Below, in pieces: positions 1 through 9,296 of a stretch of DNA of 37,214 bases. The translations under genes and the position numbers were made by a program. Under the pieces are notes generated by a model that saw nothing but the letters and a program-made list of their open reading frames with translations, ran no database searches and was not told the DNA's origin. Source of the DNA: JANLUX01 sp031409815 (lineage in GTDB: Bacteria > Bacteroidota > Bacteroidia > AKYH767-A > OLB10); assembly GCA_031409815.1 (NCBI GenBank), contig JANNXV010000302.1, positions 1 through 37,214 of the forward strand, read 5' to 3'. Numbering within the stretch: position 1 is the stretch's first letter; each line of letters begins with the position of its first letter.

Positions 1-1
1 C

Positions 2-943
2 AACAAACGTAAACCGGGGCAAAGTGCTCTAACAACCTCCCGAAAAGAAAGTGATGCTTTCGAAATTTTAAGTGGATTGTTTGATGGAAGAACAACAGGT
101 GCACCATTGAGTTTTTTTATTCGGAATGAAAATCAAAAATCAACCGACTATGATCATTTAAAAGAGGCCTACCGTCCCTCGCATGCCGATTTTACTTACG
201 AGCAGAAATATGGTGTGCGCGATTATCGCGGTGGAGGTCGTTCATCAGCACGCGAAACCGCAGCACGTGTAATTGCCGGTGCAGTGGCTCAACAATTACT
301 TAAACAAGTAGGAATTAATTTTCACACTTATGTTTCTCAAGTGGGAGCTATTAAATGCTCGACCCATCCCTCTGAACTGGATTTTTCGTTGATCGAAAAC
401 ACCCCTGTGCGTTGCCCTGATCAGGCAACAGCACAACAAATGATTCAATTGATTGAAGAAGTGCGTAATGCAGGTGACACCATTGGTGGAACAATAACCT
501 GTGTTATCAAAAATACACCAGTTGGTTTAGGCGAACCAGTGTTTGACAAACTACATGCCGACCTTGCAAAAGCAATGCATAGCATTAACGCAGCACATGG
601 TTTTGATTATGGTGCAGGCTTTGATGCAATTGCAATGCGTGGTTCTCAGTTGAACGATCAATTTGTAAATAAAGAAAACACAATAAGTACTGCCAGTAAT
701 AATAGTGGTGGAATACAAGGAGGCATCAGTAACGGAGCAGATATTTTTTTTCGCGTTTTGTTTAAACCGGTTGCCACGCTGATGCAAACGCAAGAGACAG
801 TAAACAAAAACAAAGAAACTATTTCGCTCGAAGGAAAAGGTCGACATGACCCTTGTGTGCTGCCACGTGCGGTTCCGATTGTGGAAGCAATGGCTGCTAT
901 TGTAATTGCTGACCATTGGCTACGAAATAAAATTTATAAATAG
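2..943 (+). CDS. aroC: Chorismate synthase (5'-truncated by window edge)
   Basis: Converts 5-enolpyruvylshikimate-3-phosphate to chorismate, the last step of the shikimate pathway, in the cytoplasm with reduced FMN. The frame is open from the first bases of the window (N-K-R-K-P-G-Q-S), so the true start lies upstream; about 45 N-terminal residues are probably missing compared with the usual 350-360. The TTG at 77 is only an internal codon. Family signatures seen: RKPGQS at the edge, a G-x-TTGAP stretch, the GGGRSSARETAARVAAG-like block (here ending AGAVAQQ), and NNSGGIQGGISNG near the C-terminus. It ends facing the minus-strand DUF885 gene with a 60-bp gap. Identification is by recognised conserved blocks and is very secure. 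Confidence 0.96.
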   Translation, partial: NKRKPGQSALTTSRKESDAFEILSGLFDGRTTGAPLSFFIRNENQKSTDYDHLKEAYRPSHADFTYEQKYGVRDYRGGGRSSARETAARVIAGAVAQQLLKQVGINFHTYVSQVGAIKCSTHPSELDFSLIENTPVRCPDQATAQQMIQLIEEVRNAGDTIGGTITCVIKNTPVGLGEPVFDKLHADLAKAMHSINAAHGFDYGAGFDAIAMRGSQLNDQFVNKENTISTASNNSGGIQGGISNGADIFFRVLFKPVATLMQTQETVNKNKETISLEGKGRHDPCVLPRAVPIVEAMAAIVIADHWLRNKIYK

Positions 944-1003
944 TCATTTGTTATTCTTAAAAATATAAAATACTTTGACCATTGACCATCGGCACTCGTC
1001 AAT

Positions 1004-2785
1004 TTATTTCCTCATCAACTCCCCAATGTACTTAACCGGTGCACTTCCATAACTCAAAAACTTTTCGTGAAATGTTTTTAGGTCAAAGGCACTTCCCTGC
1101 GATTTTTTTAACTCTTCACGTAAATCATAAATCTCTGTAAAACCGGTATAATAACTACATAATTGGACTTGAGTTAACCTCACCCTGCGCCACTTACCAT
1201 CTGCTTCAGCTTGTTGCTGAAAGGCTCCTTCGACCAATAGTTTCTTAGCATCTTGCTCACTCATGTTCAACACATGCACACTGTAATCGAGTATTGTATT
1301 GCATACCGAGCGCAGATGCCACTTATAATACATCAACCAAAACTCAGGAGTTGACTCTTTAGATCCAGCCTCAGCACCATATCCATTTTCTAACATCATC
1401 CGTTCAGTATAAACTGCCCAACCTTCCACCATAGCTCCATTACCTAATAAACTCTTTATAATGTTTGGCGAGTTATTGCTGTAAACAAGTTGTGTATAAT
1501 GGCCTGGTATAGCTTCATGTATATTTAAAATTTGAAGAATGTAATGATTGTACTCGCGCAAATAACTTTCTGCTTCTTCAGGTGTATAGCCGTTTAATGG
1601 CGAAACATTATAATACGTATTTGCATTTTTATCATATGGCCCCGGAGCCGATATTGAAGCTCCTGCGCCACCACCTTCAAGATAGCTTGGCGTTTTGCGT
1701 ACAACCAAAGGTTTAGAAGGATCGATATAAATAAGTTTGTGTTCATTAATAAAGCTGACCAATTGTGGCATTTGTTGTTCGATACTGCTTAAAAACGAAT
1801 CGGGTTTAACATGTTGTACTGATAATATATCAATCATTTTTCTGATCAACACCAATGAATCGGTTGGCATTGGCGTGCTGCCATAATACTTACTCCATAA
1901 GGTTCTGCTCAGTTTAGCCATTTCATGATGCAACTCATTTCTTCTGCTTTTCGCCTTTTCAAAAATTTCGGATGCCGTGTAGCGAGAAACAATATTGTGT
2001 TCAAATTTTTTATCATAAAGCGCCTTTCCGATCCTAAAACTTCTACTATTTTCAGGAGTCATATTTTTACGTTTATCCTTCAACCATTTAACATATTGTT
2101 GCATAGACGAACGGGCACTATCGTTGCGCAAAAGCAAAACTGTCTTTTCGTTTTCAGGCAACGAAGAATTTTTTACTGAGTCTTTCAAAGCATCACCAAA
2201 AACTTCATCTATCGAACCTTCATTTTGCAATATCGCCAAATCAGTATGCTCAATTGTTGGGTCAGTTATGCTCTGAATCGCTGCCCTGTAATATGCAGGT
2301 ACTTTAACCAGTCGGGCTGAAAAAGATTTTAACCTGGCATCCAAATTATCATACTTGCCAGTCAGTATCAAGGCAAATTCGTTCGACACATTAAACGCTG
2401 CCGGATTCCAGTTTCGCTCTTTAAATTCATTATTATACCACAAATTGCTGTTGATATAGTCGCGCATCATCCACAAATCAATTTTGTTCAGATCGGTTAA
2501 TTTGCTTTCATCAAAACTCTTAATACTATCCATCAGCACTCCCCAGGCTTTGTTCTCATCAGCAATGCTGACTTCATCTACCAAAACCAACAGTGAGTCA
2601 TATTGATGATTGCCCGCATTTAAAGCCATTGAAGGGTTAATTCGAAACATTTCATTAACATAGGTGTCTCTGAACTGTTCAAAACGGCTATCATCGCCAT
2701 TGGTTTGGCTTTTATTCTTTGTTCCGCAAGCAGAAAAGAAAATTAATGACACAATAGCGCTAATAAATGTGATTTGTTTTATCAT
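1004..2785 (-). CDS. DUF885 family exported metallopeptidase-like lipoprotein
   Basis: 593 residues. The N-terminus is a lipoprotein signal (hydrophobic stretch followed by FFSAC, Cys about residue 20), so the protein is probably anchored in the envelope facing the periplasm or surface. Residues 423-429 read HEAIPGH, the DUF885 variant of a zinc HExxH motif, and E454 in the EGWAVYTE block is a likely third ligand. The length fits DUF885 proteins (about 550-620). Substrates of this family are poorly defined; a peptidase role is inferred from the zinc-site motif. It is divergent from the prolyl oligopeptidase gene, with roughly 90-120 bp between starts, suggesting linked use in peptide degradation. 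I found no clear TAnnTTTG box upstream. Confidence 0.88.
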   Translation of the reverse strand: MIKQITFISAIVSLIFFSACGTKNKSQTNGDDSRFEQFRDTYVNEMFRINPSMALNAGNHQYDSLLVLVDEVSIADENKAWGVLMDSIKSFDESKLTDLNKIDLWMMRDYINSNLWYNNEFKERNWNPAAFNVSNEFALILTGKYDNLDARLKSFSARLVKVPAYYRAAIQSITDPTIEHTDLAILQNEGSIDEVFGDALKDSVKNSSLPENEKTVLLLRNDSARSSMQQYVKWLKDKRKNMTPENSRSFRIGKALYDKKFEHNIVSRYTASEIFEKAKSRRNELHHEMAKLSRTLWSKYYGSTPMPTDSLVLIRKMIDILSVQHVKPDSFLSSIEQQMPQLVSFINEHKLIYIDPSKPLVVRKTPSYLEGGGAGASISAPGPYDKNANTYYNVSPLNGYTPEEAESYLREYNHYILQILNIHEAIPGHYTQLVYSNNSPNIIKSLLGNGAMVEGWAVYTERMMLENGYGAEAGSKESTPEFWLMYYKWHLRSVCNTILDYSVHVLNMSEQDAKKLLVEGAFQQQAEADGKWRRVRLTQVQLCSYYTGFTEIYDLREELKKSQGSAFDLKTFHEKFLSYGSAPVKYIGELMRK

Positions 2786-2908
2786 ATTGATGTAATAATT
2801 AGTAAGTGTTTTTTAAGAAATAGCCTTCGGTTACGAAAATAGATTTTATTTTGCAGTCCGAAAGAAAGAAGTCCCATGAATTTAGATTTCAAGTCAACTA
2901 TTAATAAA

Positions 2909-5032
2909 ATGAATTTAAAAAATTTAACCCTAAAAATTTGCTTGCCAATTAGCTGTTTGCTTAGCACTGTTGTTTATTCGCAACAGGGCATTGTTTATCC
3001 TTCAACCCATAAATCAGTAATTGAAGATGTTTATTTTGACACGAATGTTCCTGACCCTTATCGCTGGCTTGAAAGCGACAATGCTCCCGAAACCATTGAA
3101 TGGGTAAAACAACAAAACACTGTTACCTCCAATTATCTGGCAACAATTCCATTTCGCGATACACTTAAAGCACGTATGACAGCTTTATGGAATTATGCAA
3201 AGTATACCCCTCCATTCAGAGCAGGTTCACGTTATTTCTATTATAAAAACGATGGGTTGCAAAACCAACCTATTTTATTTATGATGAAAAGTTTGCAATA
3301 TGTACCAATGTCCTATTTCGATCCTAATAAAATTTCGGATGATGGTACCACAGCAATCACACAAACTGTTCCTTCAAAAGACGGTCGTTACATGGTATTT
3401 GTTTTGAGCAATGCCGGCAGCGATTGGAATGAAGTACGAATAAAAGAAGTATCGAACATGAAAACGTTACCGGATAAATTAGGATGGGTAAAGTTTTCGA
3501 ATATTGCCTGGAAAGACAGCGGCTTTTATTACAGCCGTTACGAAACACCGCGCGGAGATGCCAATGTTTACACGGATAAAAATCAAAATCATAAAGTTTA
3601 TTATCATCAATTAAACACTCCTCAAGAAAGTGACTCATTAATATTTAGCGACAGCAATCAACCACTTCGTACTTATTCGGCCAGCACAACCGAAGATGAA
3701 AGATTTCTGGTAATTTCTGGAGCAGAATCCACCAGCGGAAATAATATTCTGATTAAAGATTTGCAAACGCCTAACGCAAAACTTGCAGAAGTAGTTAAAA
3801 CATTTGATGCTGATTTTGAATTAATAGGGAATGTAGGCGAAAACTTAATTTTTCTTACCAACTTCAAGGCACCCAGAAAAAAGTTAGTGATGATTAACAG
3901 TCGCAATTTTGAAATGCAAAACTGGAAAGATTTGGTAGCAGAAAAAACTGACATTTTAAAAACAGCAAAATTTGCAGGAGGAAAGTTGGTTTTGAACTAT
4001 ATGAAAGATGCATCCAGTCACTTATATATTTATTCTGTTTCGGGAAAAATGGAATCGGAAATTCCATTGGGCAATTTAGGAACCGTTGATGCAATCAACT
4101 CCAGCAATGCAGACACGCTGATATTCTTCTCTTTTACCACATTTACTGCACCGGCAACCATTTATCGATTTAACATCCGAAATAACAAACTCTACGAACA
4201 TGCAAAACCAAGGCTTCCTTTTAAATCTGATGATTATGAAACAAAGCAAGTTTTTTATCTCAGTAAAGACGGCACTAAAATCCCCCTATTTATCGTGCAT
4301 AAAAAAGGATTAGTACCTGATGGTAAAGCCCCTACCTTACTTTTTGGATATGGCGGTTTCGACATTAGTAAAACACCTGAGTTTAAACCAGAGCGAATGG
4401 TTTTTTTGGAACAGGGAGGGATTTTTGCAATGGCCAATCTTCGGGGCGGAGGTGAATATGGTGAAGAATGGCACATGGCAGGAACTAAACTAAAAAAACA
4501 AAATGTGTTTGATGATTTTATCGCTGCAGCTGAATACTTGATTAAAAACAATTATACCAACCCTTCGAAACTGGCCATTAGTGGCCGATCAAATGGCGGA
4601 CTTCTGGTTGGAGCAGTTATGACACAACGCCCAGATTTATTCAAAGTAGCATTGCCTGCAGTGGGTGTGATGGATATGCTACGCTATCATAAATTTACTA
4701 TTGGATGGAGTTGGGCAACTGATTATGGAACGAGTGATAATGAAGAAGAATTTAAAGCATTGTATAAATATTCACCTATACATAACATAAAATCAGGGGT
4801 AAGCTATCCTGCCACTTTAGTAACTACTGCCGACCATGACGACCGAGTGGTTCCTGCACATTCATTCAAATTCATTTCGACTTTGCAAGAAAAACAAAAA
4901 GGTGACAACCCGGTTTTAATACGAATTGACACCAAGGCAGGGCATGGAGCAGGTAAGCCTACTGGAAAACTGATTGATGAACAGGCTGATATATTTACGT
5001 TTATGTTTTACAATTTAGGAATGAAGTATTAA
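2909..5032 (+). CDS. Prolyl oligopeptidase family serine peptidase (S9A), exported
   Basis: Cleaves short peptides after proline; the exported form probably acts in the periplasm. I prefer the ATG at 2909 (707 residues) over 2876 because it places a normal signal peptide (MNLKNLTLK then a hydrophobic core, cleavage after VVYSQ) at the N-terminus. Numbering from 2876, the N-terminal YPSTHKS...DPYRWLE segment and the seven-bladed propeller lead into the alpha/beta hydrolase domain. The nucleophile is S572 in GRSNGGLLVGA, the acid lies in DHDDRVVP (653-660) and the base is H690 in KAGHGAGKP, so the triad is complete. The LFGYGGF oxyanion-side motif is also present. It lies head-to-head with the DUF885 gene and 46 bp before a lipoprotein gene that may be cotranscribed. 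Confidence 0.95.
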   Translation: MNLKNLTLKICLPISCLLSTVVYSQQGIVYPSTHKSVIEDVYFDTNVPDPYRWLESDNAPETIEWVKQQNTVTSNYLATIPFRDTLKARMTALWNYAKYTPPFRAGSRYFYYKNDGLQNQPILFMMKSLQYVPMSYFDPNKISDDGTTAITQTVPSKDGRYMVFVLSNAGSDWNEVRIKEVSNMKTLPDKLGWVKFSNIAWKDSGFYYSRYETPRGDANVYTDKNQNHKVYYHQLNTPQESDSLIFSDSNQPLRTYSASTTEDERFLVISGAESTSGNNILIKDLQTPNAKLAEVVKTFDADFELIGNVGENLIFLTNFKAPRKKLVMINSRNFEMQNWKDLVAEKTDILKTAKFAGGKLVLNYMKDASSHLYIYSVSGKMESEIPLGNLGTVDAINSSNADTLIFFSFTTFTAPATIYRFNIRNNKLYEHAKPRLPFKSDDYETKQVFYLSKDGTKIPLFIVHKKGLVPDGKAPTLLFGYGGFDISKTPEFKPERMVFLEQGGIFAMANLRGGGEYGEEWHMAGTKLKKQNVFDDFIAAAEYLIKNNYTNPSKLAISGRSNGGLLVGAVMTQRPDLFKVALPAVGVMDMLRYHKFTIGWSWATDYGTSDNEEEFKALYKYSPIHNIKSGVSYPATLVTTADHDDRVVPAHSFKFISTLQEKQKGDNPVLIRIDTKAGHGAGKPTGKLIDEQADIFTFMFYNLGMKY

Positions 5033-5078
5033 ACTTCAATAAATTCGACAACAACTGGTTGACAATCTAAAAACAAAT

Positions 5079-6059
5079 ATGAAGATTTTTAATTTAAGTG
5101 TTTTTCTGCTGGGTATAATGCTTTTTTACAACTCCTGTAAAACGGAAGAAGAAGATAACTCAATGGATTTTAAAATTACTGGTGTAAATAACACCGGTAT
5201 TATCCGATCACAATCAGCAGCAATTGAATTAAAAGTATTTTTTTTGGGTGGTAATAAAGAAGAAGTTAAACTTACAGCAGCCGGAATGCCAACTGGAGTA
5301 AACATTCAGTTTACACCAGAAACAGGAGAACCCGACTTTAGTTTAACGGAGACAATCAAGGTGGACGCATCAGCAGATACGGGAACTTATTTAATTACCA
5401 TTACAGGAATATCTGTCGAATCAAATAAAACATTTAGTAAAACATTTTACCTAACGGTTTTACCTGTGCCAAATAGTTTACCTGGTATTACACTGATCGG
5501 TAGTTCCAATTCAACATCAATTTTAAATGTAGCCTATGTCGACTCTGGCTATATAGCCTATGACAACGAAGATGGAGACTTAACATCAAATGTTATTGTG
5601 TATGGTGCAGTCAACAAAGATTCTGCCGGCACTTACCGAATTTCCTATGTGGTTTATGATTCATTTGGCGACAAAGATTCAGTAGTGCGTACGGTACGAA
5701 TTAAAAACACAGCTGAGTTTATGAATGGATTTTACACCTGCACTCCACTTGTACCTAATAATCCACAGTGCTTAACTAATTTCAAAATTTCTAATTCTAT
5801 CAACGATCATATCTTTTCACTAAGCTCCGTTAATTGCTATACTGCAGATCTGGAATTGGTAGTTGACCAACCGGCTAAAAAATTATACATGAATACTCAG
5901 TCAGGAATTTTTCAGGGTGTTACTCACACTTATAGTGGACAAGGCACCTATTCGGTTACCGGGAATTCGGTTTTAATAAGCCTTAGTTATACCGATAACT
6001 TTATTGACACACTTGGCAATAACGTAACGATCAATCGTTCGGAATCCTATTTAAAATAG
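5079..6059 (+). CDS. Lipoprotein with DUF5011-like Ig domain
   Basis: 326 residues. The N-terminal segment MKIFNLSVFLLGIMLFYNSC is a lipoprotein signal, with Cys at residue 20 followed by acidic residues (KTEEED) of the kind that often direct surface export in Bacteroidota. Residues about 155-212 (AYDNEDGDLTSNV...AGTYRISYVVYDSFGDKDSVVRTV) match the DUF5011/BT_2262-type Ig-like pattern. The first 120 residues look like another beta-sandwich, and the last 110 are a beta-rich region with two cysteines in the TCTPLVPNNPQC stretch. The function is unknown; a surface binding or structural role is inferred. It lies 46 bp after the prolyl oligopeptidase gene. Confidence 0.75.
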   Translation: MKIFNLSVFLLGIMLFYNSCKTEEEDNSMDFKITGVNNTGIIRSQSAAIELKVFFLGGNKEEVKLTAAGMPTGVNIQFTPETGEPDFSLTETIKVDASADTGTYLITITGISVESNKTFSKTFYLTVLPVPNSLPGITLIGSSNSTSILNVAYVDSGYIAYDNEDGDLTSNVIVYGAVNKDSAGTYRISYVVYDSFGDKDSVVRTVRIKNTAEFMNGFYTCTPLVPNNPQCLTNFKISNSINDHIFSLSSVNCYTADLELVVDQPAKKLYMNTQSGIFQGVTHTYSGQGTYSVTGNSVLISLSYTDNFIDTLGNNVTINRSESYLK

Positions 6060-6112
6060 CGTTTTTTTAAATAGGTTGACTGGTTAATTGGTTAATATGA
6101 TTTTCTATTTTC

Positions 6113-6193
6113 ATTTATGTCATTTAACTCATTCAACATATCTAACTTAATCAACTTAATTAACTTATTTAACTCCATCAACACAATCAACCT
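6113..6193. repeat. Degenerate 9-bp tandem repeat (about 9 units)
   Basis: Read in steps of nine from 6113, the plus strand gives units such as ATTTAACTC, ATTCAACAT, ATCTAACTT, AATCAACTT and AATTAACTT. On the minus strand the consensus is about RAGTTRAWT. The array fills the end of the spacer between two convergent genes, and its last unit supplies the TGA stop of the GNAT gene at 6187. A separate stretch of roughly 8-bp units (GTTGACTG, GTTAATTG, GTTAATAT) in the opposite sense lies at 6074-6097. Whether it is a slippage product or folds in RNA cannot be told from the sequence. Confidence 0.55.
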
Positions 6194-6624
6194 AACACCA
6201 AAGCAAAATGATGGCTGGTGATATTGAATCCATAACGTAAATAAAATCGATGTGCATCATATCGGTGCGGTCCACAACCTGAATCAAGATCGATGTGATT
6301 ACATTTGTTTTTTTCTGCTTCGCCTCTGATAAAATCCATTAACATTTTTGCGTAACCTCGCTTCCGGTATTGCTGCATGGTACTAAGATCATCGACATAA
6401 ATCAACTTGCCGCTAAATAAATTATTGATGTAGCGATAGCCTGTTGCAGCTACCACCTTTTTATTTTCTTTTAAGTAAGCAAGAATATAGCCTTCTTTTT
6501 TCATCTTGTTAATGGTAGCTACAAACTTTTCCTTTTTTAAATGAGGACGCAATTCGTGCATGGCTTCAAAACAAGCCGAAATTTCTTTATCGGATTTTGC
6601 AATTGCTATTTTAGTATTCATCAT
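6187..6624 (-). CDS. GNAT family N-acetyltransferase
   Basis: About 145 residues from the ATG at 6624 (or 144 from 6621); the longer reading to 6672 adds a segment with no family similarity and is unlikely. It has the GNAT pattern: an N-terminal helix pair, the central strand IYVDDLSTMQQY, the acetyl-CoA pyrophosphate loop in QQYRKRGYAKML, and a C-terminal DAHRFYLRYGF block. Such enzymes transfer an acetyl group from acetyl-CoA to an amine; the substrate cannot be read from the sequence. The gene is convergent with the DUF5011-type lipoprotein gene, and its stop codon lies inside the 9-bp repeat array. Confidence 0.88.
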   Translation of the reverse strand: MMNTKIAIAKSDKEISACFEAMHELRPHLKKEKFVATINKMKKEGYILAYLKENKKVVAATGYRYINNLFSGKLIYVDDLSTMQQYRKRGYAKMLMDFIRGEAEKNKCNHIDLDSGCGPHRYDAHRFYLRYGFNITSHHFALVLG

Positions 6625-6742
6625 AAAAATGTTTGATACGAATATAACTAACTCCTGTTTATATCTTACCATAAATTTTGTATTAAGCGATTTACAACTG
6701 GAACATCGTTTGTAATTTGGCTGAGAAATATATGATCAATAA

Positions 6743-9079
6743 ATGAACAAACTATTATTTCTTTACCTGCTATTCTCCATCCACATAAAGGCGCAAAATC
6801 CTTTTGTGAAAGAAGAAACCGCACAACAACAATTCACCATCAAACACAATTCAAACAACACAACTACCAACCCCATTATAAAAGCTTTGGCAGGAGGGAA
6901 TGGAAAACCTTTGCAAAACACACAACTAAAACTTACGCTCAATCAAACCATCATTACCTCAACACGCGAACCCGTGCAACATTCCGGAATTGTTTCATCT
7001 GCTATCGAAATTAGCGGTGATGTTTATTATAAAGGATTTGATGTAACTTCCTTTTTATTTCCTGCAACAATTCAATACACCTTTAAAACCTGGAATAATA
7101 CCAACCTACTCGCCTCCAAATCTTTTAACTCCGTAAAAGTTTCAGACCGGATTCCCGAGAAAAAAGAATCTACTTATGATGACATTTCCGGAAATGTAAC
7201 ACATCATACAGTCGAAAATTTTTTGCCCAACTACTCAACTCAAAATATACAGACATTCACTAATCGTGTTGACTACATCAATCAATATTTTGCTGATGGC
7301 TCAAGATTAACCCAAAGTATCAACCTGGTGCAATCCATTAAGCCAAACGATATTGATCGCTTTAATATCCAACAACAAAATTTATCAGATGCCGTTCAAT
7401 CAGTAAAAACGATTGAAAATAAAAATTACAATAACGAACTTAATCTTCCCGAATACGATCCGGTTAAAATGCTAAACAATATCAGTCTATTTCATTCACA
7501 AGCTGCAATAATGCAACAGGAATTAGATCATGTATGTGGCACCTTATATCTCGCCTATTACGATCGGGGAATCGACTTATTAAGACTTGGCAATATCAAT
7601 GGAGCTGAAAATTATTTTCACCTTTCATTGGGAATGTCGCCCGGTTTTGCTCCCTCCCTGCTACAATTAGCAGTTATTGATTTCAGGAGAAATAATATGC
7701 AGCCGGCCGTTTCGAAATGCGATGATATTATTTATTTGCTCAATGCCGATCCTGAAACACGAAGGCTCACTTATCAATTGTTGAATGATATTTATGAATC
7801 AAGACTGGATATTGCAGCTACAGCCATCAACGAAAAGAAATATAGTAATGCATTGGAACATTATCTTTTCGCTAAAAGTATTTGTGAAAGATTCACCAAC
7901 ATTAGATGCAGCGATGAATTGTTTAACGGCATCCGTATAGCCATAAACGGAATCTATAATGAATACCTCGATAAAGCCAATGATTTTTTAGCAAACAAAA
8001 AATTTGATAAAGCCGAACAAGCTGCAGGCGATGCCATCCGATATCAACGCGATAACAGAAATGAAATTACCGATGATTCGGAAGCTCGAAAAATTTTAAA
8101 AGAAATCAGCCGTCAACGTTATCTATCGAAAATTGAAGCCGGAAAAATTGCTTTGAACAACCAGCAATATGAAACCGCATTGAATGCATTCAATGATGCA
8201 ACAGAAATGGAAATCAATAATGGTTTTGCTTCCAACACTGAATTACCTTCTTTAAAAACAACCGCAGCACGGCCGGTTATTATAATGAAATTAAATACTG
8301 GTGACAGTTTAGTTAGCGTAAACAAATTGCCAGAAGCCAGAAACATGGTAAGAACAGTTGCAGATATGCAGGCTAAATATGGATTAGGCAATGAAAAATC
8401 AATCAGCAAGCGGCTGGAAGAATTACGCAAAAAAATATTCAGCCTGCAATGTGAGAATGCACAACGTGATTTTGACGATGCTTATATTCATGGCAAAGAT
8501 GCGTTGAGTCGTTTGGAATATGTAAACGCTGATGATTTTTTTATCAGTGCAAAAAAGGCGAATACCGAAAACAGGGATTGTGCAATCAATACAAGAAACA
8601 TTGAAGAAGAACATGCTGCAATAATTCCGGCAGCTACTTATTTAAAAATGATGGCGCAATTTAAAACCCAGCAACAAGAAGGGAATTATACCAATGCAGA
8701 AACAATTTATGAAGAAGCCGGAAAATATTTTGCGGCTAATAATGTGAGTAGTTTTAACATTACACACGAATCTTTTTATAATTACCTGCTAAACAAAGCC
8801 AATACCGGATTTCTGTTTTATGCAGGCAATCAATACACCGCCAACAACGAACTGGATAAAGCGTTAACGCTTTACCGATTATTACTCCTCCGACAATACG
8901 ACAACAAACAACTCAATGAATCACTGTACCAATTAGGAATTAAATTCGGCAGAAAAGACAAACTCGATCATCCAGGAGAAAAATACCATAAGGATTTTGT
9001 ACAGGAATATCTGAATGGCGATAAGAAAATGAAATCGTTTGAGAAAGGATATAAGAAGGGATGGAAGGAGAAGAATTAG
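6743..9079 (+). CDS. Exported TPR-repeat protein
   Basis: 778 residues beginning with a signal peptide (MNKLLFLYLLFSIHIKAQ). Residues about 1-140 are beta-rich. From about residue 265 onward the protein is largely helical, with TPR-like helix pairs, for example the segments around NGAENYFHLSLGMSPGFAPSLLQLAVI, KKYSNALEHYLFAKSI, KKFDKAEQAAGDAI and QQYETALNAFNDATEM. The C-terminus is strongly basic (KGYKKGWKEKN). No enzymatic motif is visible. It is probably a periplasmic or envelope scaffold; the partner is unknown. The gene stands alone: the REP/RAYT island begins a few bases after its stop. Confidence 0.75.
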   Translation: MNKLLFLYLLFSIHIKAQNPFVKEETAQQQFTIKHNSNNTTTNPIIKALAGGNGKPLQNTQLKLTLNQTIITSTREPVQHSGIVSSAIEISGDVYYKGFDVTSFLFPATIQYTFKTWNNTNLLASKSFNSVKVSDRIPEKKESTYDDISGNVTHHTVENFLPNYSTQNIQTFTNRVDYINQYFADGSRLTQSINLVQSIKPNDIDRFNIQQQNLSDAVQSVKTIENKNYNNELNLPEYDPVKMLNNISLFHSQAAIMQQELDHVCGTLYLAYYDRGIDLLRLGNINGAENYFHLSLGMSPGFAPSLLQLAVIDFRRNNMQPAVSKCDDIIYLLNADPETRRLTYQLLNDIYESRLDIAATAINEKKYSNALEHYLFAKSICERFTNIRCSDELFNGIRIAINGIYNEYLDKANDFLANKKFDKAEQAAGDAIRYQRDNRNEITDDSEARKILKEISRQRYLSKIEAGKIALNNQQYETALNAFNDATEMEINNGFASNTELPSLKTTAARPVIIMKLNTGDSLVSVNKLPEARNMVRTVADMQAKYGLGNEKSISKRLEELRKKIFSLQCENAQRDFDDAYIHGKDALSRLEYVNADDFFISAKKANTENRDCAINTRNIEEEHAAIIPAATYLKMMAQFKTQQQEGNYTNAETIYEEAGKYFAANNVSSFNITHESFYNYLLNKANTGFLFYAGNQYTANNELDKALTLYRLLLLRQYDNKQLNESLYQLGIKFGRKDKLDHPGEKYHKDFVQEYLNGDKKMKSFEKGYKKGWKEKN

Positions 9080-9084
9080 TATAA

Positions 9085-9170
9085 AGTATAAAGTAGTTAG
9101 TATAAAGTAGCGAGTAGATAGTATCGAGTATCGAGATAGGAAAGTTTCAAGTTTAAGGTTTGGAGTTTAA
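9085..9170. repeat. Left flank of the RAYT island: AGTATAAAGTAG / GTATCGAG low-complexity repeat
   Basis: Short units AAAGTAGTTAGTAT (around 9090-9103), AAAGTAG and GTATCGAG (9121-9136, twice) recur here. They match, in inverted orientation, the sequence at 10013-10068 on the other side of the island, where the minus strand reads AAGTAGTTAGTATCGAGA. The match is imperfect, so this is either a degenerate inverted terminal region or an intergenic repeat family that occurs twice. Confidence 0.5.
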
Positions 9171-9197
9171 AGTTCAATACGCACTCACATCATTACC

Positions 9198-9209
9198 GTA
9201 CGCGCGAGC
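9198..9209 (+). repeat. Half-REP remnant (GTAC + GCGCGAGC)
   Basis: The bases GTAC followed by GCGCGAGC reproduce the tetranucleotide and left stem of the REP elements nearby, but the loop and right stem are missing and replaced by unrelated sequence. It lies 18 bp before the first full REP in the same orientation, consistent with a truncated copy. Confidence 0.4.
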
Positions 9210-9223
9210 AAACCTCCACGATT

Positions 9224-9249
9224 GTAGGCGCGAGCGTGCCGCTCGTGCC
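9224..9249 (+). repeat. REP element 1 (GTAG + hairpin)
   Basis: The tetranucleotide GTAG (9224-9227) adjoins an imperfect hairpin GGCGCGAGCG-TGC-CGCTCGTGCC with a 10-bp stem (one G:T-type position) and a 3-nt loop. A GTAG next to a GC-rich hairpin is the arrangement recognised by RAYT enzymes in the E. coli system. The hairpin lies just upstream of the RAYT gene and its -7 box, near the -33 region. Confidence 0.85.
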
Positions 9250-9265
9250 AATATTTACAGTACTA

Positions 9266-9273
9266 TATATTTG
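9266..9273 (+). promoter_or_regulatory. Candidate -7 promoter box (TATATTTG) for the RAYT gene
   Basis: TATATTTG matches the Bacteroidota -7 consensus TAnnTTTG and lies 23 bp before the ATG at 9297. No clear -33 TTG is present; REP hairpin 1 lies there instead, so binding of the transposase to its REP could affect its own promoter (inference). Confidence 0.5.
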
Positions 9274-9296
9274 CATCTTACCCTCATTAAACCAAT

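Noticed and set aside
551..916. Minus-strand ORF of 121 codons inside aroC
   Set aside because: It is antisense to a strongly conserved enzyme, has no recognisable domain, and its composition follows from the plus-strand codons.
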